64,000 nt of DNA from Okibacterium sp. HSC-33S16 (GTDB taxonomy: Bacteria; Actinomycetota; Actinomycetes; Actinomycetales; Microbacteriaceae): assembly GCF_024171565.1 (NCBI RefSeq), contig NZ_JALJZZ010000002.1, forward strand, positions 310,001 through 374,000, given 5' to 3'. Below the pieces are notes generated by a model. That model was given only the letters and a program-made list of their open reading frames with translations. It did not search any database and was not told where the DNA came from. The position numbers and the translations under genes are program-made. Below, piece after piece: positions 34,502-43,883 of this stretch; the stretch's first letter is position 1, and each line of letters opens with the position of its first letter.

Positions 34502-35818
34502 ATGAGTGAGTTCCAGTTTTTGATGCCGGACGCCGGTGAAGGGCTCACCGAGGCCGAAGTGGTCTCGTGGAAGGTCGCCCCCGGCGACGTCGTCGAGCTC
34601 AATCAGGTGATCGTCGAAATTGAGACCGCCAAGTCGCTCGTCGAGCTGCCGTCCCCCTACGAAGGCACCGTCGGCTCGATCCTCGTCTCCGAGGGAACCA
34701 CCGTTGATGTGGGCACCCCGATCATCACCATCAGTGCAGCGGATGTCGGAACGCAAGCGGCAGCGGAAGTCGCGCCGCCCACCGTCTCGAGCGAGCTGGC
34801 CGAAGCGGTCGCCGACACGAGAAGCACGGTCGACGAAGAAAAGCCAGGCGCGGTGCTCGTGGGATACGGCAACGCCGGACACGTGTCGTCACGCCGCCGC
34901 GCTCGGACGCGCGCCGTCCCGGCGGCCGCACGGCCGGCATCCGTTCCTCCTGCTCCAGGACCTGTAATCGCCAAGCCGCCGATCCGGAAGCTCGCGAAGG
35001 ATCTCGGCGTCGACCTGTCGCTCGTCACCGGAACCGGTGTCGGGGGAGAAGTCACTCGCGATGATGTCGTGCGTGAAGCCGGGCAGGCCAGTGTATTCCG
35101 CAACATTGAGACGCCCGAGTGGGGCGACACTCGCGAGGAGCGGATTCCGGTTAAGGGCGTGCGCAAGCAAATCGCGAACGCCATGGTTGAGTCGGCGTTC
35201 AAGGCGCCGCACGTGTCCCTGTTCGTCGATGTCGATGCGACCCGCACCATGGAGTTCATCAAGCGGCTCAAGAACTCCACCGACTTTGCGGGCGTCAAAG
35301 TGTCACCGCTCCTGATCATGGCGAAGGCGATGATTTGGGCGGTTCGGCGCAACCCGACGGTGAATGCGACCTGGACCGACGAAGAGATCATCGTTCGGCA
35401 CTACGTCAACCTCGGTGTCGCCGCGGCAACACCGCGCGGACTCATCGTGCCCAACGTCAAGGAAGCTCAGGCGATGACACTGCTTGAGCTGGCGCAGTCT
35501 TTGGAGCAGCTCACACTGACGGCGCGTGAGGGAAAGACGCCGCCGGCCGATCAGCAGAACGGCACCATCACGATCACGAACATCGGTGTGTTCGGGATGG
35601 ACACCGGTACCCCGATCCTCAACCCCGGTGAGGTGGGAATCGTCGCGCTCGGAACCATCAAGCAGAAGCCGTGGGTTGTCGACGGCGAAGTTCGCCCACG
35701 CTTCGTGACAACACTCGGAGCGTCATTCGATCACCGGGTGGTTGACGGCGACGTCGCCTCGCGATTCCTGGCCGACGTTGCGTCGATCATCGAGGAGCCA
35801 GCGCTCCTGCTCGAGTAG
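34502..35818 (+). CDS. 2-Oxoacid dehydrogenase E2 (dihydrolipoamide acyltransferase)
   Basis: A 438-residue E2. Order: lipoyl domain ([20 protein letters not shown], with lipoyl Lys in the [13 protein letters not shown] loop), Ala/Pro linker, peripheral E1/E3-binding domain ([20 protein letters not shown]), and catalytic core with the acyltransferase motif DHRVVDGD near the C-terminus. It starts 25 nt after E1beta with GGAGAACC before the ATG. No E3 gene follows, so lipoamide dehydrogenase must come from elsewhere. Confidence 0.92.
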   Translation: MSEFQFLMPDAGEGLTEAEVVSWKVAPGDVVELNQVIVEIETAKSLVELPSPYEGTVGSILVSEGTTVDVGTPIITISAADVGTQAAAEVAPPTVSSELAEAVADTRSTVDEEKPGAVLVGYGNAGHVSSRRRARTRAVPAAARPASVPPAPGPVIAKPPIRKLAKDLGVDLSLVTGTGVGGEVTRDDVVREAGQASVFRNIETPEWGDTREERIPVKGVRKQIANAMVESAFKAPHVSLFVDVDATRTMEFIKRLKNSTDFAGVKVSPLLIMAKAMIWAVRRNPTVNATWTDEEIIVRHYVNLGVAAATPRGLIVPNVKEAQAMTLLELAQSLEQLTLTAREGKTPPADQQNGTITITNIGVFGMDTGTPILNPGEVGIVALGTIKQKPWVVDGEVRPRFVTTLGASFDHRVVDGDVASRFLADVASIIEEPALLLE

Positions 35819-35836
35819 TCGGTGGCGGCTTCGCTC

Positions 35837-36475
35837 TTAGAAGCCGCCGTCGAACCCGCCGCCGAAGTCGCCTCCACCGAAGTCGCCTCCACCACCAAAG
35901 CCACCGTCGAATCCGCCGCCGTCCTCGTACCCACCGGCGCTGTAGTCACCGCCGGTGTCGGAGCCGGAGTCGCCACCCTCGGAACCGTCACCACTCCCGT
36001 CGGCCTCGCTCGACGGGTCGGGCATGAAGGTGCTGACCAATGCGGACGCGATGAAGTAGCCCGCGACGGTGCCGAGCAGTGAGCTCCCGACCATGCTGCC
36101 GAAGCTTGGGCCAGCCATGGTCCGTTCCATAGTGCCCGGCTGGCGGAGCTCTGACCGGGTGGCGGACTGGGCTAACGAGTGCGGATCGTCCCCGCGCGGT
36201 GCATCACCGGGAGCAGCGTCGGCGCTCAACTGTGTGAACAGCAAGCGACGCTGCTCGGGTGTGAGCTTCTCGAACGCTTCCTCGTGGGCCTGCTCGATCG
36301 CTTCGGGCGGAGCGGTGCGCAGGAGGTACCGGTACCGCTCGACGGCGATCTCGTCTTCGCTGCGACCGCCCTGTGGAGAGCCGCCCGACCCGGTGCGGGG
36401 TTGGGGCCGGTACTGCGGCGACGGGCGCTGTTCGTTCTGCTGACCGGTTCCGAATAGCCTGTCGAAAAAGCCCAT
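35837..36475 (-). CDS. Protein with transmembrane hairpin and Gly/Asp/Phe-rich repeat tail
   Basis: A 212-residue protein. Residues 1-45: MGFFDRLFGTG then Gln/Pro/Gly-rich; 40-90: helical and charged (EIAVERYRYLLRTAPPEAIE); 120-155: one hydrophobic stretch (SMVGSSLLGTVAGYFIASAL); 160-212: an acidic Gly/Ser tract then Gly/Asp/Phe repeats (GGGFDGGFGGGGDFGGGDFG). The tail is low complexity, and such Phe/Gly/Asp repeats could mediate self-association. The family is common in actinobacteria but without assigned function. GGGAGCACACC precedes the ATG. Confidence 0.65.
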   Translation of the reverse strand: MGFFDRLFGTGQQNEQRPSPQYRPQPRTGSGGSPQGGRSEDEIAVERYRYLLRTAPPEAIEQAHEEAFEKLTPEQRRLLFTQLSADAAPGDAPRGDDPHSLAQSATRSELRQPGTMERTMAGPSFGSMVGSSLLGTVAGYFIASALVSTFMPDPSSEADGSGDGSEGGDSGSDTGGDYSAGGYEDGGGFDGGFGGGGDFGGGDFGGGFDGGF

Positions 36476-36924
36476 GGTGTGCTCCCTGCTTGTAACGATT
36501 GGGCCTCATCTTACGAGGAGATGCCGGGAGCCAACTGCGAGGTGATTGAGCGGGCTGCGCGGGCAAACATGAGGGTGTTTCACGGCATTTCCTCGGGCGG
36601 AGCCCAGCGAAAAGTCAGGTCCGTCTGGGGCTCTGTTAGGCTGATTCGCGGCCATGATGGCCTGAACGCTAGTCCGCGAACGAATGTGACACAGCAATGT
36701 CGCGCATTCGGACGTATGGTCTTGTGACGTTGGCGGCGGCCCCATGGCTGCGCCAGCACAGCTCCCGAATCGCAATAGACGCACGAGTCGTCACTGCTTG
36801 ATGGGTGGAGCGCGTGCAATCGTCCCTGACCCGGTCGTAACTACGAAAATGCCGCGCGGGCATCCCGATTTCCACGGGAAACGTCACGAAAGTGCCGTTG
36901 CTCCTGCGCGCGCTCGGAGAAAAC
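36476..36924. other. Intergenic region before proV
   Basis: About 449 bp with no convincing gene. It carries the divergent promoters of the 36475 (-) gene and proV. Short inverted repeats occur, e.g. TTTCCAC-GGGAAAC around 36870-36885, but I cannot assign a riboswitch or operator. Confidence 0.35.
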
Positions 36925-38271
36925 GTGACTAACACTGTTGCCGTTGAGGTAAACAATGTCTACAAGGTCTTTGGAAAGAGGCCACGAGATGTCGTCAAGC
37001 GGTTGAAGGCCGGCGCGACGCGAAACGAGCTTTCCTCTCAGGGAACAGCCGCTGTCATCGACGCCAGCTTTGAGGTGCGGAAGGGCGAAATCTTCGTTGT
37101 CATGGGCCTCAGCGGTTCAGGCAAATCGACGCTCATCCGGATGCTCAATGGACTACTCGAGCCCACATCCGGCTCGGTCGCCGTTTACGGGTCTCCCGTC
37201 AGCGGCATCCCCGCGAAGCAGCTCCGCGAGGTGCGTCGCTCCAAGATCTCCATGGTCTTCCAGCACTTCGCCCTGCTGCCGCACCGCACCGTACTCGACA
37301 ACGCCGCATACGCGCTTGAGGTCCAGGGTGTGCCCGTGGCCGAACGTCGTGAGCGCGCCCAGAAGGTGGTCTCGCGTGTCGGGCTCGCCGGTTGGGAGAA
37401 CAAGCTTCCTGGTGAGCTTTCCGGTGGAATGCAGCAGCGCGTGGGTCTTGCCCGTGCCCTCGCGGCCGACACCGACGTGCTCCTCATGGACGAAGCGTTC
37501 TCCGCGCTTGACCCGTTGATCCGGCGGGAGATGCAGGAGCAGTTGGTCGATCTGCAGCACGAACTCGGCAAGACCATCATCTTCATCACCCACGACCTCA
37601 ATGAGGCCATGTTCCTCGGCGACCGCATCGCCGTGATGCGTGACGGTCGAGTGGTCCAGGTCGGCACGCCCGACGAGATCCTCACCGACCCGGCGAACGA
37701 CTACGTCGCCCAGTTCGTGCAGGATGTTGATCGTGCGCGGGTCCTCACCGCGGCCAGTGTGATGGAACCGGCTCGATCCGTCGTCTCCGGATCGGCTGGG
37801 CCCCGTGCCGCGCTGCGTTCGATGCGCGACCTGCAGACCTCAGCTGCATTCGTGGTCGGCAATGGCCGCAAGCTCCTCGGCGTCGTCCACGACCGCGACC
37901 TGCTCAAACACGTCAAGGCGGGCAACCCCGACCTGATGGCGATCGTCCGCAACGACCCAGCGACCGTCGGGCCTGACCAGTACCTCGTCGACCTCTTCGA
38001 GCCAGCTGCCGAAAGCCAGTTGCCCGTCGCCGTTGTTGATGACAAGGGTCGCCTGCTCGGCGCCATTCCCCGCGTCACGCTCCTTGCGGCGCTCGCCAAT
38101 GTTCCAACGACCACCGGTGAGAACCAGGTCATCGAGACCCCGGCAACCGTTGCCGTTGAAATCATCACCCAGACGCTTCGCGAAACCGCCGGACTGACCG
38201 ACGAGACCGAGGCCCCGAAAGTCACTACCGCCGACGAAGGCTCGGCCGCTCGCGAAGGGAGCCTCGCATAA
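36925..38271 (+). CDS. proV: Glycine betaine/proline ABC transporter ATPase with CBS domains
   Basis: A 448-residue QAT-family ATPase. Walker A GLSGSGKST (about 66-74), signature LSGGMQQRVGLARALA, Walker B LLMDEAFSALDPL, followed by a tandem CBS region (AAFVVGNGRKLLGVVHDRDL, LPVAVVDDKGRLLGAIPRVT) that in relatives senses ionic strength or c-di-AMP. It drives osmoprotectant import with ProW and ProX. GTG at 36925 follows GGAG. Next gene starts at the last base of its stop. Confidence 0.93.
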   Translation: MTNTVAVEVNNVYKVFGKRPRDVVKRLKAGATRNELSSQGTAAVIDASFEVRKGEIFVVMGLSGSGKSTLIRMLNGLLEPTSGSVAVYGSPVSGIPAKQLREVRRSKISMVFQHFALLPHRTVLDNAAYALEVQGVPVAERRERAQKVVSRVGLAGWENKLPGELSGGMQQRVGLARALAADTDVLLMDEAFSALDPLIRREMQEQLVDLQHELGKTIIFITHDLNEAMFLGDRIAVMRDGRVVQVGTPDEILTDPANDYVAQFVQDVDRARVLTAASVMEPARSVVSGSAGPRAALRSMRDLQTSAAFVVGNGRKLLGVVHDRDLLKHVKAGNPDLMAIVRNDPATVGPDQYLVDLFEPAAESQLPVAVVDDKGRLLGAIPRVTLLAALANVPTTTGENQVIETPATVAVEIITQTLRETAGLTDETEAPKVTTADEGSAAREGSLA

Positions 38272-39200
38272 TGGACTTCCGTCTCCCCGTCGGCCAGTGG
38301 GTCGAAGGTTTTGTCGAGATCCTCACCGACACGCTGCAGCCCGTCTTTGACGTGCTGCGTGCGATCTTCCTTGGGCTCTACGACGTCGTCAACCTCGTCC
38401 TGGTCTCGCCGCCGTTCTGGATCATCATCCTGGCGTTCGCGGTGCTCGGATTTTTCGCCAAAGGCTGGAAGCTCGCGGTCGGCATCGTCGTCGGCTTTGG
38501 ACTGATCGTCGCGGTCGATCAATGGGATAACGCGATGGATTCCCTGTCGCTCGTCCTCGTGGCAAGCGTCATCGCGGTTCTCGTGAGTGTGCCGCTCGGC
38601 ATCCTCGGCGCGAGCTCCGGCACCGCGTCTCGCATCCTGCGACCGATCCTCGACTTCCTGCAGACGATGCCGGCGTTCGTGTACCTTATCCCCGCGCTGA
38701 TCCTGTTCCGCGTCGGCGTTGTTCCCGGCATCGTGGCAACCATCCTGTTCGCTCTCGCCCCCGGCGTCCGGCTCACTGAGCTCGGCATCCGTGGTGTGGA
38801 CAAGGAAGTAGTTGAAGCCGGTCATGCCTTCGGATCGTCGCCGTTCCGCATCCTCCGCCAGATCCAGCTGCCGCTCGCGATGCCGAGCATCATGGCCGGT
38901 GTCAACCAGGTCATCATGCTGTCGCTTTCCATGGTGGTCATCGCCGGTATGGTCGGCGCGGGCGGTCTCGGTGGCGACGTAGTCGCAAGCCTCAACCGCA
39001 TTGACATTGGCCTGGGTTTCGAAGCTGGCCTCTCCGTCGTGATTCTCGCCATTGTGCTTGACCGCCTGACCGCATCGCTCGGCACTCGCACAAAACGCAT
39101 TTCGAAAACGGATGTTCCGGCGATCGCCGCCGACGCAGCATCCGTCTCGCAGAAAGACGAGCAGGCGACCGCTCGCGCTCCTCAGGGCGCACCGGCCTGA
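38271..39200 (+). CDS. proW: Glycine betaine/proline ABC transporter permease
   Basis: A 309-residue permease of the ProW family: about 7 transmembrane segments, with the EAA-like loop GIRGVDKEVVEAGHAFGSSP and the FLQTMPAFVYLIPALILFRV segment typical of betaine permeases. Start overlaps the proV stop (TAATG). Confidence 0.92.
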   Translation: MDFRLPVGQWVEGFVEILTDTLQPVFDVLRAIFLGLYDVVNLVLVSPPFWIIILAFAVLGFFAKGWKLAVGIVVGFGLIVAVDQWDNAMDSLSLVLVASVIAVLVSVPLGILGASSGTASRILRPILDFLQTMPAFVYLIPALILFRVGVVPGIVATILFALAPGVRLTELGIRGVDKEVVEAGHAFGSSPFRILRQIQLPLAMPSIMAGVNQVIMLSLSMVVIAGMVGAGGLGGDVVASLNRIDIGLGFEAGLSVVILAIVLDRLTASLGTRTKRISKTDVPAIAADAASVSQKDEQATARAPQGAPA

Positions 39201-39267
39201 CCCCTACTTCGGTCGGTCGCACCCGCGGTCGACCGTTGAGTCCAATCGACAGCAACGAGAGGAAAAA

Positions 39268-40158
39268 ATGAAGAAACACAGCACAATCGCCATCGCGGCA
39301 CTCGCAACAGCGAGTCTGATGGGCCTCGCCGGATGCGCAAGCTCCGGTACCGGTTCCGCCGACGGTGGAGAAAAGACCGACCTTAAGCTCGCCGTTTTCA
39401 ACGGCTGGGATGAAGGAGTCGCAACCAGCTGGCTTTGGAAGACCATCCTTGAGGACGAGGGATACACCGTCGACCTCGAAATGGCCGACCCTGCACCGGT
39501 CTTCGAGGGCCTGAAGTCCGGCGACTACGACTTCACCACTGACGTCTGGCTGCCCGTCACTCACGAGGCATACCTCGACTCATACGGTGACGATATTGTC
39601 GAGCTCGGCGCCTGGAACGACGAGTCCAAGCTGACACTCGCCGTGAACGAAGACGCCCCGATCGACTCGATTGAAGAACTGGCAGACAACGCCGACCTCT
39701 TCAGCAACCGCATCGTCGGTATCGAACCGGGCGCCGGCCTCACCGCCGCCATGGAAAACGAGGTCATTCCGACCTACGGTCTCGACGACATGGAGTTCCT
39801 CACTTCGTCGACCGCCGCGATGCTCTCCGAGCTCAAGAGCGCGACCGACAAGGGTGAGAACGTCGTTGTCACCCTGTGGGAGCCGCACCGCGCCTACGCC
39901 CAGTTCCCGATCAAAAACCTCAAGGACCCCGAGGGTTCGTTCGGAGCGACGGAGAGCCTCTACAGCTACGGCAGCACCGACTTCGCCGAGAACTCGCCGA
40001 AGGCAGCGGGTTACCTTGAGAACTTCGAGATGGACAGCGAAACGCTCATGTCGCTCGTGAAGGCCATGTTCATTGACTACGACGGAGACGACTACGGTCC
40101 CGTTGTTGAGAAGTGGATCGAGGACAACCAGGAGTACGTCGACGGGCTGACCTCCTAA
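39268..40158 (+). CDS. proX: Glycine betaine/proline-binding lipoprotein
   Basis: A 296-residue substrate-binding lipoprotein. Signal peptide with lipobox LAGC (Cys about 22), then LKLAVFNGWDEGVATSWLWK, the YDFTTDVWLPVTHEAY betaine-pocket region and LWEPHRAYAQFPIKNLKD. It feeds ProVW from outside the membrane. GAGAGGAAAAA precedes the ATG. A strong terminator follows. Confidence 0.93.
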   Translation: MKKHSTIAIAALATASLMGLAGCASSGTGSADGGEKTDLKLAVFNGWDEGVATSWLWKTILEDEGYTVDLEMADPAPVFEGLKSGDYDFTTDVWLPVTHEAYLDSYGDDIVELGAWNDESKLTLAVNEDAPIDSIEELADNADLFSNRIVGIEPGAGLTAAMENEVIPTYGLDDMEFLTSSTAAMLSELKSATDKGENVVVTLWEPHRAYAQFPIKNLKDPEGSFGATESLYSYGSTDFAENSPKAAGYLENFEMDSETLMSLVKAMFIDYDGDDYGPVVEKWIEDNQEYVDGLTS

Positions 40159-40173
40159 ACCCCCTCGTACTAC

Positions 40174-40207
40174 ACAGAACCCGGCCGGAAAACTGGCCGG
40201 GTTCTGT
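40174..40207 (+). terminator. Intrinsic terminator of proVWX
   Basis: A 13-bp stem (acagaacccggcc / ggccgggttctgt) with an 8-nt loop. Confidence 0.85.
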
Positions 40208-40232
40208 CGTATCTGTCCGCGATCGGTCGAAT

Positions 40233-40247
40233 TGATAACCGTTATCA
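40233..40247. promoter_or_regulatory. Zur operator (TGATAAC-C-GTTATCA)
   Basis: A perfect 15-bp palindrome, close to Zur/Fur-family consensus sites, lying over TATCAT (40243-40248), a likely -10 whose transcript would start at or near the ATG at 40257. Zinc-bound Zur would block the znu operon here. Confidence 0.75.
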
Positions 40248-40256
40248 TTACGAGTA

Positions 40257-41231
40257 ATGTCATTCCTCGTGAACACTCGACTCCGCGCCTCGCTTCTGGT
40301 TCTTCCGGCGACAGCTTTTCTTCTCAGCGGATGCTCCGCGCCAGCCAGCGAGCCCACCGAGAGCACCTCAGGCATCCGCGTGGTGTCCTCGACCAACGTC
40401 TACGGCAGCATCGCATCGATCATCGGCGGCGAACACGTTGATGTGACGAGCATCATCGACTCCGCCGCGCAGGACCCGCACAGCTACGAAGCCAGCGCGC
40501 AGGACCAGCTCGCCATCTCCAAAGCCGACGTTGTGATCGAGAACGGGGGAGGGTATGACCCGTTTCTCGACACCCTCCTTGACGCCGCGGGGAGCGACGA
40601 TGTCGAGCTCGTGAACGTCGTGGACCTGTCTGGCCTCGCACCGGTGCAGGACGGTCCCGCCGAGGAGCACGCGCACACCGACGGGGATGGACACGAGCAC
40701 ATCGAGGGGTTCAACGAGCACGTCTGGTACGACCTGACCACTGCGGATACCCTCGCGAGCACACTGGCTCATACCTTCTCCCACCTCGACGAAGACAACG
40801 CAGCGAGCTACTCCGAGAACTACTCCGCATTCTCCGAAGGTCTCGCCAAACTTATGGCAAGCACCGAGCAGCTCAAGGCGAACGTCGATGGAACCGGTGT
40901 GGCATTGACGGAACCGGTCCCGCAGTACCTGCTCGAGGCATCCGGTCTTCGAAATCTCACCCCCGCCGATTTCAGTGAAGCGATCGAGGAAGGGGCCGAC
41001 GTGTCGCCCGCCAGCATGCGGGACACTCTCGCCCTGTTCGCCACCGGTGAGGTCGCGCTGCTCGCTTACAATGAGCAGACGAGCAGCCCGGAAACCGAAC
41101 GGGTTCGGGACGCTGCCGACGAGAATTCCGTTCCGGTCGTCTCCTTCGCGGAGACACTGCCGGACGGTGAGGATTATGTGAGCTGGATGACCAAGAACAT
41201 CGCCGCGATCACGGACGCGCTCTCTTCGTGA
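40257..41231 (+). CDS. znuA: Zinc ABC transporter substrate-binding lipoprotein
   Basis: A 324-residue cluster-9 metal-binding lipoprotein. Signal peptide with lipobox LLSGC (Cys about 23); then VVSSTNVYGSIASIIGGEHV; metal ligands in QDPHSYEAS, FNEHVWYDL and a late acidic SFAETLPDGEDYVS; plus a His-rich loop EEHAHTDGDGHEHIEGFNEH that suits zinc. The ATG at 40257 (or GTG at 40269) lies just after the Zur box and is likely leaderless. It overlaps znuC by 4 nt. Confidence 0.92.
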   Translation: MSFLVNTRLRASLLVLPATAFLLSGCSAPASEPTESTSGIRVVSSTNVYGSIASIIGGEHVDVTSIIDSAAQDPHSYEASAQDQLAISKADVVIENGGGYDPFLDTLLDAAGSDDVELVNVVDLSGLAPVQDGPAEEHAHTDGDGHEHIEGFNEHVWYDLTTADTLASTLAHTFSHLDEDNAASYSENYSAFSEGLAKLMASTEQLKANVDGTGVALTEPVPQYLLEASGLRNLTPADFSEAIEEGADVSPASMRDTLALFATGEVALLAYNEQTSSPETERVRDAADENSVPVVSFAETLPDGEDYVSWMTKNIAAITDALSS

Positions 41232-42076
41232 CAGCAGCAGTGGGCAGCACCCACCGCCACCCCACCGAACCGGTCCTCAGCCTCGCGAATGCTGCACTGG
41301 GCTTCGGTGACCGTGTGCTCTGGAACGACCTCACGATCGACGTCTGCGCCGGCGAGTTCCTCGCTGTGCTCGGTCCGAACGGGTCGGGCAAAACCAGCCT
41401 GCTCAAGACCATCCTGGGGCAGCAGCAGCTCGACTCCGGTACCGCGCGCTTCGACGGGCATGCGGTGCGACGGGGTGACCGGCGTATTGGTTACATTCCG
41501 CAACAGAAGCTGATCCCGGGCGGAACGCCGATGCGGGCGCGCGATCTCGTGGCCCTCGGAGTGAACGGGCATCGCTTCGGACTGCCGGTGTCGCGGGCGT
41601 CCGAGAAGCGACAGGTGGAGGAGCTCCTCGAATCGGTCGGTGCGACGGCATACGCCGACGAGCCGGTCGGCAACCTGTCCGGCGGCGAACAGCAACGACT
41701 GCGCGTTGGCCAGGCGCTCGCCGGCGACCCGCGTCTGCTGCTCTGCGACGAGCCGCTCCTGAGCCTCGACCTGCAACACCAGCGCGGCGTCTCTGAACTC
41801 ATCGACCGGCGTCGCCGGGAGCACGGAACACCCGTGGTGTTCGTGACCCACGATGTGAACCCGGTGCTCGGCATGGTCGACCGGATTCTTTACCTGGCCG
41901 GTGGGCAGTTCCGGGAGGGAACCCCCGACGAGGTGCTGCGCAGCGAAGTGCTCACTGAGTTGTACGGAACACCCGTTGATGTCATCCGGACCGGAGGGCG
42001 CGTGGTTGTCGTCGGAATTCCCGACAGCGAAACGCATCACCACCATCACTCCGCTCACGGGGAGGCGAACCTGTGA
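41228..42076 (+). CDS. znuC: Zinc ABC transporter ATPase
   Basis: A 282-residue ATPase: Walker A GPNGSGKTS, Q-loop IPQQKLIPG, signature LSGGEQQRLRVGQAL, Walker B LLCDEPLLSLD, with H-loop VTHD. The C-terminus carries a His cluster (SETHHHHHSAHGE). GTG start overlaps the znuA stop (GTGA), and its own stop overlaps znuB. Confidence 0.92.
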   Translation: MTAAVGSTHRHPTEPVLSLANAALGFGDRVLWNDLTIDVCAGEFLAVLGPNGSGKTSLLKTILGQQQLDSGTARFDGHAVRRGDRRIGYIPQQKLIPGGTPMRARDLVALGVNGHRFGLPVSRASEKRQVEELLESVGATAYADEPVGNLSGGEQQRLRVGQALAGDPRLLLCDEPLLSLDLQHQRGVSELIDRRRREHGTPVVFVTHDVNPVLGMVDRILYLAGGQFREGTPDEVLRSEVLTELYGTPVDVIRTGGRVVVVGIPDSETHHHHHSAHGEANL

Positions 42077-42933
42077 TCACGCTCGGCGAACTCTGGGCGC
42101 GCATGTTCAACTTCGAGAACTACGGCGAACTGCTCACGCTCGTTCACAACTCACTCATCGCCGGAGCCATCCTCGGCATCGTCGGCGGACTGATTGGCGT
42201 CTTCGTCATGCAGCGCGACATGGCGTTCGCTGTGCACGGCATCAGCGAGCTCTCCTTCGCAGGAGCAGCCGCGGCCCTGCTCTTCGGAGTCAACGTCGTC
42301 GCAGGCTCGCTGGCCGGTGCGTTGATCGCGGCGATCATGATCGGGCTGCTCGGGTCGCGCGCTCGAGACCGCAACTCGATCATCGGTGTGCTCATGCCCT
42401 TCGGACTGGGCCTCGGCATCCTCTTCCTCGCGCTGTATCCGGGAAGAAGCGGAAACAAGTTCGGCCTGCTCACCGGTCAGATCATTTCTGTCGACGACCC
42501 GCAGCTCGTCTGGCTTACCGGAATCAGCATCGTTGTACTCATCGGACTCCTCGTGATGTGGCGCCCGTTGAGCTTCGACAGCCTGGACGCCGACGTCGCA
42601 GCGGCTCGTGGCGTTCCCACCCGGTTCGTCTCGCTCGCGTTCATGGTTCTACTCGGCCTCATCGTCGCGGTCTCCGTGCAGATCATCGGCGCGCTGCTCG
42701 TGCTGGCCCTGCTGGTCACACCAGCCGCGGCAGCCTTGCGACTCTCAGCGTCTCCGCTGTGGGTGCCGGTACTGGCCATGGTGTTCGGATTCACATCGGC
42801 CGTTGGGGGGATCCTTCTTGCCCTCGGCGGTTCCCTGCCGATCAGTCCGTACATCACGACGATCTCGTTCAGCATCTACCTGATCGCACGACTGGTCGGC
42901 CTCCGCACGAAGACTCGGGCGGGGCTACGCTAG
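42073..42933 (+). CDS. znuB: Zinc ABC transporter permease
   Basis: A 286-residue permease of the ABC-3 family with about 8 transmembrane segments (GAILGIVGGLIGVFVMQRDM, FAVHGISELSFAGAAAALLF, IVAVSVQIIGALLVLALLVT). Starts with GTG in the GTGA overlap with znuC. It exports nothing itself; it imports zinc handed over by ZnuA. Confidence 0.92.
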   Translation: MITLGELWARMFNFENYGELLTLVHNSLIAGAILGIVGGLIGVFVMQRDMAFAVHGISELSFAGAAAALLFGVNVVAGSLAGALIAAIMIGLLGSRARDRNSIIGVLMPFGLGLGILFLALYPGRSGNKFGLLTGQIISVDDPQLVWLTGISIVVLIGLLVMWRPLSFDSLDADVAAARGVPTRFVSLAFMVLLGLIVAVSVQIIGALLVLALLVTPAAAALRLSASPLWVPVLAMVFGFTSAVGGILLALGGSLPISPYITTISFSIYLIARLVGLRTKTRAGLR

Positions 42934-42973
42934 CCATGACAACGACAGCATCTGAGCCCGAAGGGCAGTGGTA

Positions 42974-43375
42974 GTGGTGGCCGTCAAGAGAAACACCTGG
43001 CAACGTGAAGCCGTCCGCGAAGCGTTGGACTCCCGTGACGGGTTCGTCAGTGCCCAAGGTCTGCACCAGGGACTTCGTGACGCCGGGTCACCGATTGGTC
43101 TGGCCACCGTGTACCGCGCGCTCGCTGACCTCGCCACCGTCGGTGAGGCGGATTCGCTGCAGTCGCCGGAGGGGGAGAGCCTCTACCGCGCCTGCGCGAC
43201 CACTGGTCACCACCACCACCTCATCTGCCGCTCGTGCGGGCTGACTGTCGAAATCGAGGCAACCGAGGTCGAGCAGTGGGCCAAACGCACAGCGTCCGAC
43301 CACGGGTTCACCGAAGCGCAGCACATTGTCGATATCTTCGGGCTGTGTCATCAGTGCGCGAGCGCGAAGGCCTGA
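42974..43375 (+). CDS. zur: Fur-family zinc uptake regulator
   Basis: A 133-residue Fur-family regulator. N-terminal winged helix (KRNTWQREAVREALDSRDGF, GSPIGLATVYRALADLATVG), then the dimer domain with metal ligands: HHHHLICRSCG, the IEATEVEQWAKRTASDHGF segment, and a C-terminal CHQC. Two CxxC sites hold the structural zinc. Position after znuB and the palindrome at 40233 support Zur rather than Fur or PerR. GTG at 42974 (or 42977) follows AAGGG at a sound distance; 42968 is too close. Confidence 0.88.
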   Translation: MVAVKRNTWQREAVREALDSRDGFVSAQGLHQGLRDAGSPIGLATVYRALADLATVGEADSLQSPEGESLYRACATTGHHHHLICRSCGLTVEIEATEVEQWAKRTASDHGFTEAQHIVDIFGLCHQCASAKA

Positions 43376-43385
43376 CGCAGCCGAC

Positions 43386-43754
43386 CTAGCCGATCAAGAC
43401 GGACGAGTCGGTCGAGCCGTCCGTACCTGTGTCCGAATCGGGCTCACCGCCGCGGCCGGGGAACCCGTCACCCGGGCGGGGCGGGCCGCCCGGTCCCATC
43501 CGGTTGTCTCCGAACCGGCCGTCCGAGATACCGGGCACCGGACTCGCGGCTATGCCAACCCAAAAGCCGCCCCCAAAAAGGATCGCTGCAACCACGACGG
43601 CTCCGGCAATGAGCAAAGCTATCCGCTTTCCTCGAGATCGTGGCGGCGCTGATACCGCTGGTGCAGATGGATACGTGAAGGCGGACTGCGGGTAAGCGGC
43701 TGCTGGTCGGTATGCGGGCGGGATGTCACTGGTGGGCGTTTGGTTGTCGCTCAT
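43386..43754 (-). CDS. Membrane-anchored Pro/Gly-rich small protein
   Basis: A 122-residue protein: Pro/Ala/Tyr-rich cytoplasmic start ([20 protein letters not shown]), one transmembrane helix ([20 protein letters not shown]) and an extracytoplasmic Gly/Pro/Asp-rich tail ending in SSVLIG. No catalytic motif. AGGAG precedes the ATG at 43754. Convergent with zur, 10 bp apart. Confidence 0.6.
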   Translation of the reverse strand: MSDNQTPTSDIPPAYRPAAAYPQSAFTYPSAPAVSAPPRSRGKRIALLIAGAVVVAAILFGGGFWVGIAASPVPGISDGRFGDNRMGPGGPPRPGDGFPGRGGEPDSDTGTDGSTDSSVLIG

Positions 43755-43883
43755 GGATGTCTCCTGATCAGGGGCGTGTTCTCCCCGAGCATCGACATCG
43801 TCCTTATGAGCCGCCTTGGAGCAGGCTTCCGATTCCCGGCGAGTGGTGATTCCGCCGCAGGTTTCGCGGAACAATCTAGGGCA

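Noticed and set aside
35840-36082. An 86-codon open frame on the plus strand opposite the Gly-rich tail
   Set aside because: A mirror of the repetitive GGC/GAC/TTC coding strand; no start signal and codon pattern is that of an antisense shadow.
40257-43375. Manganese rather than zinc as the ion of the 40257-42933 transporter
   Set aside because: His-rich loops, a Zur-like palindrome and an adjacent Fur-family regulator with two CxxC sites favour zinc; Mn transporters usually carry DtxR/MntR control.
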